Shown: positions 8,663-16,810, counted from the first letter of the stretch. The stretch is DNA of 38,785 nucleotides from an uncultured Comamonadaceae bacterium (GCA_946482595.1 CAMLSD010000045.1:1-38785); one strand, 5' to 3'. The notes: a model not told the origin generated them from the letters alone. Translations and numbers: made by a program.

Positions 8663-9133
8663 ATGAAACTCGACAAGGATCGCGCGCTTTCGGATTTTGA
8701 TGCCTTCCTCTTCGAGATGGATGACCGGATCGAGGCCCTTGAGGAGCGGGCTGCCATCGCGGGTGTCCAGTTGTCGATGGATCCGTCGGGCATCCAGCAA
8801 CTGGAGCACGCATTCGATGCCCTCAGCAGAGACGTCGATGCCGACGGCCGAACGGACCTTGCGATCACTTGCGCACGATACCTCGGTGAAATCGTCCGAC
8901 TCACCTACGGCGGCAGATGGCATCTGCCGCTCGACAACGAGAAAGATGTGCATTTCAACATGCCCGTCATTGCCGGAATCTCCCCCATCGCTGACTACTA
9001 CTTTTCGCCTCTTCATCTGATGCGCGCATACGCCCTGCGCGGCACGAGAGCAATGCTTGCGGTCGCGGTGGAGGCATACGTGAATCCGAAGCCGCTCGAT
9101 TTCAGTGATCTGGTCGAGGACGATCCCGCCTGA
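8663..9133 (+). CDS. Unrecognised acidic cytoplasmic protein
   Basis: 156 residues from the ATG at 8663, preceded by GGAG at 8655-8658; the frame is open upstream to 8528 but without a good start. I do not recognise a named family. There is no signal peptide or membrane span. The N-terminal half is rich in Asp and Glu with a likely helix (FEMDDRIEALEERAA). The centre has YLGEIVRLTYGGRWHLPLD, a layout I associate with small uncharacterised or immunity-type proteins; this is only an impression. It sits alone between nnrS and an AbiE toxin-antitoxin pair, in DNA that seems less GC-skewed at third codon positions than the nar genes, so it may be part of an acquired segment. Confidence 0.7.
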   Translation: MKLDKDRALSDFDAFLFEMDDRIEALEERAAIAGVQLSMDPSGIQQLEHAFDALSRDVDADGRTDLAITCARYLGEIVRLTYGGRWHLPLDNEKDVHFNMPVIAGISPIADYYFSPLHLMRAYALRGTRAMLAVAVEAYVNPKPLDFSDLVEDDPA

Positions 9134-9395
9134 GCTGCGCTCTATTGAGCCTGCAGGGCCTCGCACTGGCACCGCTTCGGGACGGAAGGGGCGCGCGGTT
9201 GCCCCTGAGGAGGTCCTGAATCCTATTGCGCGTCGTGCCGCTGGGCGGATGGTGGATCAGGAGTTTGCAGGCCACTGCAGGCTGTTCGGCTTCCGCAGGC
9301 GCATTGAAGTTGGCGGTCCTGCGGTCCCGCATGGAGCTGGCGTCGGGAGGCGTGGGCAGCCCAGCTCTTCGCGGCGCGTCGTCCATGTGGCTGCC

Positions 9396-10268
9396 TCAAT
9401 CTCTGAGTGACATCGCGCGCAGCAGCGCGTCGATCTGCCCGAAAGCGTCCTGTTGCCACTGTTCGGGCGTGCGATTACCCAGCGCCTGCGTGTCTTCGAC
9501 GAAACGCCTCACGCAGGTGGGGCCGTGCCCCTCGAAGGTGTCGAACTTGGTGGCGATATGCCGGAAACCGCGCTCTCCGCTTGCATGTTCCAGCAGTGGG
9601 CGACAGTGCAGCGCCAGCGCCTCGATGCCACCGGGGTAGTTCCGCACGCAGTAGTAGATGTCGTAGGCGTCCTTCTGCTTGTAGCGGCCCACCAGAGCAT
9701 GGCCCTTCATCGCCAGAAGTGCGGGGATGGAGCACACCGCGATCTCCACGCGGTTCGTCCCTGCTTCGGGCATCGGTCCCGCCATTGCCACCGTTTGCTG
9801 GAACCGCATCGCCAGATCGGCGCCGTCAGCCCGTTGCACGGCAAAGTCATTGATCAAGGGAGGATGGTTCCTGACGATCTGCGCGTTGCGCGGCATCAGG
9901 AAGTCGACCAGGACGTCGATCGCTTCTCCGCCGTCGCGGGCGGGGACTCGCCGTACCAGCTGGAAGCGCCGCAGCCCCTCGCGCTGGGCGTACCCATGGC
10001 CTTGAAGTGCGCCGATCAAGGTGGCGTACTCGCCGTCGCCGAGTGCTTCCGCATCCAGCCCGAGGTCCACGTCAAGGGTGCCGACGTGTGGCATCTCATC
10101 GCTGGACAGCAGCAGCCACGGAACCGCACCGCCAATGATGGCGAACTTGCCTTTGAAGCTGCCGAGAATCTGGCCGATTTCGATCAGCACCGACCTCACG
10201 GCCGTGGTCGTGCGGTCATCGTATTCGGCGGCTGACTGTGGCTCCTGGGGGGGTGTCAACCGGGCCAT
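9396..10268 (-). CDS. AbiEii-like nucleotidyltransferase toxin
   Basis: 290 residues of the AbiEii/AbiGii nucleotidyltransferase group (type IV toxin-antitoxin toxin). The DNA polymerase beta-like core is visible: GG at residues 46-47, the metal-binding pair in TLDVDLGLD (D66, D68) and a further acidic residue in EAIDVLVDF (D118 or D122). The family's second landmark, AMKGHALVGRYKQKDAYD (residues 187-203), has the Lys and the KD-x2-D pattern. Such toxins transfer nucleotides to RNA targets and stop growth; here the target is unknown. It overlaps its partner upstream by 13 nt (10256-10268), so translation is coupled with the antitoxin made first. Confidence 0.85.
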   Translation of the reverse strand: MARLTPPQEPQSAAEYDDRTTTAVRSVLIEIGQILGSFKGKFAIIGGAVPWLLLSSDEMPHVGTLDVDLGLDAEALGDGEYATLIGALQGHGYAQREGLRRFQLVRRVPARDGGEAIDVLVDFLMPRNAQIVRNHPPLINDFAVQRADGADLAMRFQQTVAMAGPMPEAGTNRVEIAVCSIPALLAMKGHALVGRYKQKDAYDIYYCVRNYPGGIEALALHCRPLLEHASGERGFRHIATKFDTFEGHGPTCVRRFVEDTQALGNRTPEQWQQDAFGQIDALLRAMSLRD

Positions 10269-11317
10269 GAGAGTCTTTCGCGACGCAGGTGGTCGGCGGC
10301 TTCGGCACCGCGTTCTCCGGTGATGGAGAGATCGAGGTAGGTCTGGATCGGACTCGTGCAGATGGCGCCCGGTGCGGGTTCAACGGTGTCGGCGAGCAGT
10401 CCCAAGTCCTTCGGCACGGTGACGACCACGTTCTCGCCCTTCGAGACGGGCGCAAGCTTCAATGCGCTCTGGAGTCTGCGCAGACCTTGCTCGTCAGCGA
10501 AAAAATGGTGGGTGCCCGTGCGCCCGTACGGAGACAGCCACTGCGCGGCCGAGAACGATGCGAAGGCCGCACGCCCGGGGGCGTCCTGAGCGCGCAGTGC
10601 GCTGCGCGCCGCATCATCAAATGCGCTGCCGTGCAGGGGTGTGTAGAACCGAAGCCGCTCACCAGGTGGTGCTGCATAGCTGTCCCGCCATGCGTCGAGC
10701 AGTGCGTCGGGATCGCAGAGAACGAGGCCGTCGTCCGAGACGCGCGCCCATTCCCGATCGATCAATCCGGTGCGCACATTGCTGACGTGCCCCAGGCTGA
10801 CCCCGGAGATTTCCGACAGCTCGGTGACCCGCCACGCACGGCCAGGCTCGCGCAGCATGGCACGCAGGACCTGAGCCGACTTCGGCCTGAAGAGCGACTT
10901 GAGTTCACGTTGTTCGGCCTGAGGCTTGTCGGCCACTTGTCGCTCGATGAACACGCCGCCAAAGACGATCCGCGCGTTCCCCTGCAAGTCGAGATAGCCA
11001 ACGCCCTGCTCCTCGCACATGCGCCTCACGGAAGGCGAGAGGTAGGGTGCGATGACGACGGGGGTTGCCTTGAGGGCTCGCTGTGCAATGTAGTGCCGCA
11101 GCTCCAGCAGCGCGGAGCGGGCGTGCCGTGGTTGCCCGTTCGCCGAGTACCCGCAGACGAGGAGATGCTGCCGCCCATGCACGAGCAGCGAGGCGACCCA
11201 GTCCGGCGACCATTCGCTGGACACCGCTTCAGCCTCGATGGCTTCGACCTGAAGGATCGGGACCGTCTCAAGCAACCCGCGTAATGCCTCAACCGCATGA
11301 GTCTCTGCATGTTTCAT
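10256..11317 (-). CDS. AbiEi-like antitoxin / transcriptional autorepressor
   Basis: 353 residues. The N-terminal ~125 residues end with GYLDLQGNARI (107-117), a segment typical of long AbiEi-family proteins. A winged helix-turn-helix follows at about 145-200 (VTELSEISGVSLGHVSN), and the C-terminal half is the conserved AbiEi domain. Antitoxins of this type neutralise the nucleotidyltransferase without stable binding and repress their own promoter. The stop overlaps the toxin start by 13 nt. Just upstream of the start codon are GTTTCA repeats, including an inverted pair at 11329-11348, which may be its operator. Confidence 0.82.
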   Translation of the reverse strand: MKHAETHAVEALRGLLETVPILQVEAIEAEAVSSEWSPDWVASLLVHGRQHLLVCGYSANGQPRHARSALLELRHYIAQRALKATPVVIAPYLSPSVRRMCEEQGVGYLDLQGNARIVFGGVFIERQVADKPQAEQRELKSLFRPKSAQVLRAMLREPGRAWRVTELSEISGVSLGHVSNVRTGLIDREWARVSDDGLVLCDPDALLDAWRDSYAAPPGERLRFYTPLHGSAFDDAARSALRAQDAPGRAAFASFSAAQWLSPYGRTGTHHFFADEQGLRRLQSALKLAPVSKGENVVVTVPKDLGLLADTVEPAPGAICTSPIQTYLDLSITGERGAEAADHLRRERLSWPG

Positions 11318-11328
11318 TGAATATGCCT

Positions 11329-11348
11329 GTTTCAGCGTCTGATGAAAC
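11329..11348 (-). promoter_or_regulatory. Possible operator of the AbiE pair
   Basis: On the + strand GTTTCA (11329-11334), 8 nt, then TGAAAC (11343-11348) form a perfect 6-bp inverted repeat 11 nt upstream of the antitoxin start. Two further GTTTC/GAAAC copies lie at 11311-11315 and 11361-11365. AbiEi proteins are known to bind inverted repeats in front of their own operon; assignment here is by position only. Confidence 0.35.
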
Positions 11349-11839
11349 TACCACACTATCGAAACCTCCCAGAAGAACTTCACGGTTGGTAACGTCTTCA
11401 GCATGCGTTGAAAACATCGTAAAAACTGAAATTCTTCGCGCCGCGACTCCATCCTTCTTCGTGCTGCCCCGGGCGGGGGCGTGACGCAGGGCGACAGGCA
11501 CTTGCACGACGCGATGCCTTCGGCGCCCCTCTGTACGGCCCGGGCACGCAATGTCAAACACCTCGGCCCACACGGCCGGTTGAACCCCGCGTTTACCCTG
11601 ACGTGGCACGATTTGCAAGCATCTCGGCCGGTCTCGCAAGTGACGGGCGGTAGTCGCATGCGTACATTCAGCCCTGTCCCCATCGGGTCGATGCACTGAT
11701 TTCCCTTTGGTGACAGTGGTTTCCGGTGCGTGCTGCCACACTTCTGAACGGGTGTGACGTCCACAGCCACTGGCACCAGTTGCCATCCGGCTGGCACGTG
11801 GTGCATCCATGTTGTGACACTCTACCGAGGCTGAAGACC
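11349..11839. other. Intergenic region between the AbiE pair and the Crp/Fnr-type gene
   Basis: About 490 nt without a convincing gene. Short open frames here (for example 11481-11699 on +) have no family character and poor start signals. The part next to the AbiE start is clearly more AT-rich (runs of A near 11406-11425) and likely holds its promoter. The part before 11840 contains repeated TGGCAC/TTGCCA words (about 11776-11805) that could be a regulator site, but I see no recognisable promoter or FNR box. Confidence 0.4.
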
Positions 11840-12643
11840 ATGTCCGCTGTCCTGAGCCCCCATCTGCTGACCCGCCCGGCCTGGGCGCCGGGCACCCCGC
11901 GTGTGGTGCCGAACGGGCACCCGTCGCTGCGTCCGGAAGACAACGCGGTGATGCATGCCGGGCAGTGGCTGGCCAGCCTGTCCGAGCCGCTGCGCCGGTC
12001 GATCATGGCGCGCGCGCGGGTTCACCATGCGCAGGCGGGTGACATGCTGGGCCATCGCGGCGATTCGGGCGACGACTGGTTCGGGGTGGTGCGTGGCGCC
12101 ATCCGCCTGGGCACGCCGCTGCGCGATGGCCGGCCGTACACGCTGGCGTTTGTCGAGCCGGGCCAGTGGTTCGGTGACATCGCCTTGATCGACGGGCTGC
12201 CGCAGGGGCTGGATGTGACGGCGCATGTGCGCAGCGTGCTGCTGCGGGTGTCGCGCCAGGACCTGGGCGTGCTGATCGAGCAGCATCCCGAGTTGCGTGA
12301 TGCCTTCATGCGCCTGAACTGCCAGCGGCTGCGGCACATGTTCCGGCTGCTCGAAGAGCTGCATTCGCTGCCGCTGCGCCAGCGGCTGGGGCGCCAGTTG
12401 CTGCGGCTGGCGCGGCAGTTCGGCCGGCCGGTGTCAGCGGGCCTGTGGATCGACCTGAGGTTGTCGCAAAGCGACCTGGCCGCCATGGTGGCCAGCAGCC
12501 GCCAGCGGGTGAATGCCGAGCTGCGTCGCATGCAGGACGAAGCCGTGCTGTCGCTGGCCGAAACGCGCATCACGATCTGCTCCGAGCAGGGCCTGCGCGA
12601 GGTCGCCTACGACCCGCACGAGCTGGCCTCGCGCCGATGGTGA
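11840..12643 (+). CDS. Crp/Fnr family transcriptional regulator
   Basis: 267 residues. A cyclic-nucleotide-binding-type beta barrel spans about 45-145 (EPGQWFGDIALIDGLPQGLD is the characteristic turn), followed by the dimer helix and a Crp-type helix-turn-helix at about 209-230 (LSQSDLAAMVASSRQRVNAE). Only two cysteines are present (C161, C247) and there is no N-terminal Cys cluster, so it is not an oxygen-sensing iron-sulfur FNR. Start ATG 11840 is chosen because the barrel begins soon after; the frame is open further upstream to 11726. An AraC-type gene follows after 34 nt. Its ligand is unknown. Confidence 0.9.
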   Translation: MSAVLSPHLLTRPAWAPGTPRVVPNGHPSLRPEDNAVMHAGQWLASLSEPLRRSIMARARVHHAQAGDMLGHRGDSGDDWFGVVRGAIRLGTPLRDGRPYTLAFVEPGQWFGDIALIDGLPQGLDVTAHVRSVLLRVSRQDLGVLIEQHPELRDAFMRLNCQRLRHMFRLLEELHSLPLRQRLGRQLLRLARQFGRPVSAGLWIDLRLSQSDLAAMVASSRQRVNAELRRMQDEAVLSLAETRITICSEQGLREVAYDPHELASRRW

Positions 12644-12677
12644 ACTCGGGCGGCCCGGCGCATGGATTGCTGAGGCG

Positions 12678-13700
12678 ATGGACCTCAACCTGACCCCGAC
12701 GATCTCGTCGGCCTACCTGGCTGCGTTGCTGGACGCTGCCGAGGTGCCGCAGGCTCAGGCCCGGGAGCTGATGGCCGAGGTGGGCATCCCGCCGGGCCTG
12801 CTCGACCAGCCGGCCGCGCGCATCACCGAGCGGCAACTCGCCAGCCTCTACCGTCTGATGGCCGTGCGGCTGGACGATGAGATGCCGCGCTTCTTCTCGC
12901 GGCCGCTGCGCCCGGGGGCGCTGAAGTTCACCTGCCTGAGCCTGCTGGGGGCCCCCGACCTGCGGGTGGCCCTGCACCGCTGGAAAAACGTGCACCGGCT
13001 GCTGCAGGACGACTTTGTCATGGAGGTGCAGCCGACCGGGCCCACCCTGAGCCGCATCGCCCTGGTGCTGCCCGCCGACCGGCCGTTCGTGGCCAAGCCC
13101 ATGGGCATCGAGCTGATGCTCAAGCTGCTCTACGGGGTGTGTTCATGGCTCACGGCCAGCCGCCTGGCGCTGGTGCGTGTGGACTTTGCTTTCGCGCGGC
13201 CGGCCTTTGCCACCGAAGACCACGGCCTGTATCCCGGGCCGGTGCTGTTCGGGCAGCCGGTGTCGGCCCTGCATGTCGAAACCGCCAGCCTGCACCTGCC
13301 GATCCGACGCCAGGCACGCGACCTGCCGGAGTTCCTGCGGCGGGCGCCCGAGGGCTGGATGTTCCCGTCGTTCAAGGACGAAACCCTGGCCCAGCGCCTG
13401 CGCACCCTGCTGGCCTCGCGCCTGCCGGAGGCGACCCACGCCGAGACCGCGGCGCAGCAGCTGAACATGTCGCTGCGCACGCTGCATCGGCGCCTGGCCG
13501 ACGAAGGCACGAGCTACCAGTCGATCAAGGACGAGCTGCGCCGCGACATCGCCATCCAGAAGCTCAGCCGCAGCCGCGAGCCGCTTGCGGCCATCAGCGC
13601 CGACCTCGGATTCGACAGCACGGCGTCCTTCCACCGCGCGTTTCGCGGCTGGACCGGTGACACGCCCGGCGCCTACCGGGACGCCCGCACCGCGGGCTGA
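12678..13700 (+). CDS. AraC family transcriptional regulator (OruR/ArgR-like N-terminal domain)
   Basis: 340 residues from ATG 12678. The N-terminal ~200 residues match the ligand-binding domain type found in OruR/VirF-like AraC proteins (opening SSAYLAALLDAAEVPQAQ; central RALKFT-like block PGALKFTCLSLLGAPDL). The C-terminal double helix-turn-helix lies at about 240-335, with ETAAQQLNMSLRTLHRRLA and ISADLGFDSTASFHRAFRGW as the two recognition units. It lies 34 nt behind the Crp/Fnr-type gene and is probably co-transcribed. The regulated genes are not evident. Confidence 0.9.
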   Translation: MDLNLTPTISSAYLAALLDAAEVPQAQARELMAEVGIPPGLLDQPAARITERQLASLYRLMAVRLDDEMPRFFSRPLRPGALKFTCLSLLGAPDLRVALHRWKNVHRLLQDDFVMEVQPTGPTLSRIALVLPADRPFVAKPMGIELMLKLLYGVCSWLTASRLALVRVDFAFARPAFATEDHGLYPGPVLFGQPVSALHVETASLHLPIRRQARDLPEFLRRAPEGWMFPSFKDETLAQRLRTLLASRLPEATHAETAAQQLNMSLRTLHRRLADEGTSYQSIKDELRRDIAIQKLSRSREPLAAISADLGFDSTASFHRAFRGWTGDTPGAYRDARTAG

Positions 13701-13716
13701 ACGCCCTGCGGCGCCT

Positions 13717-13953
13717 TCAATGCCGCGTCAGCTCCACGCCGGTGTTGACGACCCGCATGGTGCCGTCAGACCCCATCTCGACCAGTTCACCACTGACCAG
13801 CCGGTATTCGGCCAGGCCGGTGGGCTCCCAGTGCTCCTGGCCGTCCATCAGCGTGAGGTTGCGGGCCATGTGTTCATAGCCCAGCACCTTGTAGGCCGAC
13901 CCATCGCTGCCGCGGGTCATGAAGGACTCCAGCAGATGCAGTTTGCGATCCAT
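13717..13953 (-). CDS. Small protein of unknown function, divergent from ubiU
   Basis: 78 residues from the ATG at 13951-13953, which has a near-perfect ribosome binding site (CAGGAGG) 6 nt upstream; a longer frame to 14001 is less likely. It is soluble with alternating polar and hydrophobic strands (GSAYKVLGYEHMARN, TGLAEYRLVSGELVEM), suggesting a small all-beta fold. I do not recognise a named family. It converges on the AraC gene with 16 nt between stops and diverges from ubiU across 188 nt that contain an FNR-like box. A link to quinone biosynthesis or anaerobiosis is suggested only by this position. Confidence 0.75.
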   Translation of the reverse strand: MDRKLHLLESFMTRGSDGSAYKVLGYEHMARNLTLMDGQEHWEPTGLAEYRLVSGELVEMGSDGTMRVVNTGVELTRH

Positions 13954-14067
13954 GTGTGCCTCCTGAAGTGCCGGCACCGCCGCTGCGGCGCCTGAGGTCA
14001 TTGTGCGAGCCTGCGGGCCGGGTGCAAGCCCATGACGGCGTCAGGGCAGGAGCCAACACGCCGGGTG

Positions 14068-14081
14068 TTGATGCGACACAA
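14068..14081 (+). promoter_or_regulatory. FNR/ANR-like box upstream of ubiU
   Basis: TTGAT-GCGA-CACAA matches 8 of 10 consensus bases. Its centre (14074.5) is 32 bp upstream of the centre of the -10-like TAGAGT at 14104-14109, predicting a start near 14116, 26 nt before ubiU. No comparable hexamer exists at this distance on the other strand, so it probably serves ubiU rather than the divergent small gene. Confidence 0.5.
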
Positions 14082-14141
14082 ATCCACGCTGCGAGGGACT
14101 GCCTAGAGTCTGCACACTCTGACCAGCTCCCGTGCGGCGCC

Positions 14142-15158
14142 ATGACTTCTCCTCCTGCAAAACCTCAACTGGTGTGCCCGGCCGGCTCGCTGCGCGCGCT
14201 GGTGCTGGCGGTCGACGCTGGCGCCGACGCCGTGTACATGGGCCTGAAGGACGCCACGAATGCGCGCAACTTTGCCGGCCTGAACTTCGACCTGGCCCAG
14301 GCCCGCGAGGGCATTGCCCATGCGCGGCGCCGCGGCGCGCAGGTGTTGATGGCGCTCAACACCTTTGCCGATGCGCGCGAGCCGCAACGCTGGTGGCGTG
14401 CGGTGGACACCGCGGCCGAACTCGGTGCCGATGCGCTGATCTGCGCCGACACCGCGGTGATGGCCCATGCGCACGCGCACCATCCGCAGTTGCGGCTGCA
14501 CCTGTCGGTCCAGGCCTCGGCCACCACCTACGACGCGATCGAGATCTACCGCGAGCGCTATGGCATCCAGCGCGCGGTGCTGCCGCGCGTGCTGACGCTG
14601 TCGCAGGTGGCTCACGTGGCCCGCCACACCCGGGCCGAAGTCGAAGTGTTCGGTTTTGGCAGCCTGTGCGTGATGGTCGAAGGGCGTTGTGCGCTGTCGT
14701 CGTTTGCAACCGGACAGTCGCCCAACACAGCCGGTGTGTGCTCGCCACCATCGGCCGTGCGTTGGGAAGAGGCCGCCGGCGGCGTCAAGGCCCGGCTCAA
14801 TGACATCCTGATCGACAGCTATGCGCCGCACGAGCCGCGCGGGTATCCCACCTTGTGCAAGGGCCGCTTCGATGTCGACGGCGTGCGCGACTACGCCCTG
14901 GAAGAGCCGACCAGCCTGAACACGCTGGCGGTGCTGCCGCAGCTGATGGAGATCGGTGTGGCGGCCATCAAGATCGAAGGGCGGCAGCGCAGCCCGGCCT
15001 ATGTTGAACAGGTCACCCGCGTGTGGCGCGAAGCGATCGACCAGTGTGCGCAGCGCCCGGCCCGCTTTGCCGTGCAGCCGTCATGGCAGGCCACGCTGGG
15101 GCGCTGGGCCGAAGGGCAGCAGCACACGCTGGGGGCCTACAACCGGCCGTGGCAGTGA
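14142..15158 (+). CDS. ubiU: UbiU, O2-independent ubiquinone hydroxylase subunit (peptidase U32 family, YhbU)
   Basis: 338 residues. With UbiV it forms a 4Fe-4S heterodimer that hydroxylates ubiquinone precursors without O2, using prephenate as donor in E. coli. The four cluster cysteines are C176, C183, C200 and C239, each exactly 7 residues beyond E. coli C169, C176, C193 and C232, so the spacing is fully conserved. The start VCPAGSLRALVLAVDAGADA and GLKDATNARNFAGLNF are U32 family signatures. The ATG at 14142 follows an FNR-type promoter candidate. Together with ubiV and ubiT it lets the cell make ubiquinone for anaerobic nitrate respiration. Confidence 0.96.
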   Translation: MTSPPAKPQLVCPAGSLRALVLAVDAGADAVYMGLKDATNARNFAGLNFDLAQAREGIAHARRRGAQVLMALNTFADAREPQRWWRAVDTAAELGADALICADTAVMAHAHAHHPQLRLHLSVQASATTYDAIEIYRERYGIQRAVLPRVLTLSQVAHVARHTRAEVEVFGFGSLCVMVEGRCALSSFATGQSPNTAGVCSPPSAVRWEEAAGGVKARLNDILIDSYAPHEPRGYPTLCKGRFDVDGVRDYALEEPTSLNTLAVLPQLMEIGVAAIKIEGRQRSPAYVEQVTRVWREAIDQCAQRPARFAVQPSWQATLGRWAEGQQHTLGAYNRPWQ

Positions 15159-15183
15159 GGCCCACCCCCTACGGCCTGCGGCC

Positions 15184-15236
15184 GCCCCCTGCGAGGGGGC
15201 ACCGCTGGTGGGCAGGCGGAGCCTGCCCACGGCGGT
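15184..15236. repeat. Tandem GC-rich hairpins (REP-like intergenic repeat)
   Basis: Two adjacent hairpins lie between ubiU and ubiV. The first is GCCCCCT / AGGGGGC with a 3-nt loop (15184-15200). The second is GTGGGCAGGC / GCCTGCCCAC with loop GGA (15208-15230), extended by ACCGC at 15201-15205 pairing with GCGGT at 15232-15236. From memory, very similar hairpin pairs recur between genes in Burkholderiales genomes. It may also slow transcription or protect mRNA between the two genes. Confidence 0.55.
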
Positions 15237-15330
15237 CGCTGGATGGGCGCGGCGCGTGGAGGTGGCGTGTGTTCGTGTTGGGTGGGCCGCATGGTGCGAT
15301 GTGATCGCGCAAGCGCATCTGGAGGACGTG

Positions 15331-16263
15331 ATGAATTCTTGCCGCATGGGGCTGACGGTGGGGCCGGTGTTGTACTACTGGCCGCGATCTGCGTTGATGG
15401 ACTTTTATGCGCAGGTCGCGGAGTCGGCCGCCGACACCGTGGTGCTGGGGGAGGTGGTGTGTTCGCGCCGCCACCTGATGAAGACCGACGACTGGCTGGC
15501 GCTGGCGCGTGACTTGCGAAGTGCCGGCAAGGACGTGGTGCTGGCCACCCAGGCGCTGGTGGAAAGCGAGGCGGATCTGCGCACGCTGCGCCGCCTGGCC
15601 GCGCAGGATGAGTTCCTGGTCGAGGCCGGTGATGCCTCGGCCTTGCGTGCACTCGCCGGGCGGCCGTTCGTGCTGGGCCCGCATGTCAACGTCTACAGCC
15701 GACCCGCGCTGCAGGAGCATGCGGCCTGGGGCGCCGTGCGCTGGGTCGTGCCGGTCGAGCTGGGGCTGGAGGCGGTGGGCCTGATCAACCCGCCGCAGGA
15801 TCCGGTGCGCAGTGCCGCGCCGGGCGAGCCCGTGATCGCCACCGAGGTGTTCGCCTTTGGCCGGATGCCGCTGGCGTTTTCGGCCCGCTGCTTCACTGCG
15901 CGCCATCACCATCTGCCCAAGGACGAATGCGGTTTCCGCTGCCTGGACGACCCGGACGGTCTATTGCTGAGCACCACGGAAGGCGCCCCCTTCCTGACGC
16001 TCAATGGCATCCAGACGCAGTCGGCCGCGCAGCAGTGCCTGATCGCCGACGCCGCGGCGGTGCGTGCCGCCGGGGTGTCGCGGCTGCGGCTTTCGCCGTG
16101 CGCGCACCGCTTCGATCAGGTCATTGCCTGGTTCGACCGGGTCTACAACCACGCCGGCCGGGCCGACGAAGCCTGGGTGGCGCTGGATGGCCTGTCGCTG
16201 CCTGGCGGGCTGGTCAATGGTTTTGCGCATCGCCGCCCCGGTGTCGACTGGACGCAGCCATGA
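15331..16263 (+). CDS. ubiV: UbiV, O2-independent ubiquinone hydroxylase subunit (peptidase U32 family, YhbV)
   Basis: 310 residues from ATG 15331, which is preceded by GGAGGA at 15321-15326; the frame is open upstream to 14956, but that part overlaps ubiU. Partner of UbiU. The iron-sulfur cysteines are C44, C187, C200 and C204, matching E. coli C39, C180, C193 and C197 with the same 187-200-204 spacing (ARCFTARHHHLPKDECGFRC). The N-terminal MGLTVGPVLYYWPR is typical of UbiV. The stop overlaps the ubiT start by 4 nt (ATGA). Confidence 0.95.
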   Translation: MNSCRMGLTVGPVLYYWPRSALMDFYAQVAESAADTVVLGEVVCSRRHLMKTDDWLALARDLRSAGKDVVLATQALVESEADLRTLRRLAAQDEFLVEAGDASALRALAGRPFVLGPHVNVYSRPALQEHAAWGAVRWVVPVELGLEAVGLINPPQDPVRSAAPGEPVIATEVFAFGRMPLAFSARCFTARHHHLPKDECGFRCLDDPDGLLLSTTEGAPFLTLNGIQTQSAAQQCLIADAAAVRAAGVSRLRLSPCAHRFDQVIAWFDRVYNHAGRADEAWVALDGLSLPGGLVNGFAHRRPGVDWTQP

Positions 16264-16703
16264 CCACACCCGCGACGCCGATGCCTGGCCCATGGGCCCT
16301 GCCTGCGCGCTTGCGCGAGTTCGTGGCCCGCCTGCCGGTGCGCCCGCCGTCCACCGTGGCGGCCGTGCTGCTCGATCGCCTGCTGCGGCCCCACCTGGAC
16401 GACGAAGCGAGACGCCTGCTGGCCGATCGTGTGGTCGAGGTGCACGTGATCGACCTGGGGCTGCGTTGCCGCCTGGTGCTGGGGCCGGGGGGCTTTCGCG
16501 CCGCCGTGCACCAGCAGCCGACCGCGCTGCGCATCGCCTGTGATGCGCGCAACTACCTGCGCCTGCTGCGTGGCGAGGAAGATGCCGACCGGCTGTTTTT
16601 CGAGCGTTCGCTGGTCATGGAAGGCGACACCGAATACGGCCTGGTGCTGAAGAACACACTCGATGCGATCGGCCCGCTGGTGAGGTGGCCGCCGCGCGCC
16701 TGA
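16260..16703 (+). CDS. ubiT: UbiT, SCP2-domain accessory factor of anaerobic ubiquinone synthesis (YhbT)
   Basis: 147 residues with one SCP2 sterol-carrier-like lipid-binding domain at about 40-125 (DLGLRCRLVLGPGGFRAA, LRIACDARNYLRLLRGEEDADRLFF). UbiT is needed with UbiU and UbiV for ubiquinone synthesis without O2 and probably holds the polyprenyl-lipid precursors. The length is slightly below E. coli UbiT (174). It overlaps ubiV by 4 nt, so the three genes form one unit. nrdJ follows after 160 nt with its own FNR-like box. Confidence 0.92.
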   Translation: MTTPATPMPGPWALPARLREFVARLPVRPPSTVAAVLLDRLLRPHLDDEARRLLADRVVEVHVIDLGLRCRLVLGPGGFRAAVHQQPTALRIACDARNYLRLLRGEEDADRLFFERSLVMEGDTEYGLVLKNTLDAIGPLVRWPPRA

Positions 16704-16796
16704 CCGCGCTGCGCTGCCCTGGCCACGACGGCAAGCATGCACTGGCATGAGGGTCATTCGCGTCGGCGCACCATCGCCCTGAACCGGACCGGGCCC

Positions 16797-16810
16797 GTGA
16801 CCCAGGTCAA
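16797..16810 (+). promoter_or_regulatory. Weaker FNR/ANR-like box upstream of nrdJ
   Basis: GTGAC-CCAG-GTCAA matches 7 of 10 consensus bases; its core is GTGA-N6-TCAA. Its centre (16803.5) is 32 bp upstream of the centre of TACCGT (16833-16838), a poor -10 by sequence. It gains credit only because this geometry repeats at three other places in the window. Confidence 0.35.

Noticed and set aside
11481..11699. 72-codon frame on + between the AbiE pair and the Crp/Fnr-type gene
   Set aside because: No ribosome binding site, no family character, and overlapping frames of similar size on the other strand.
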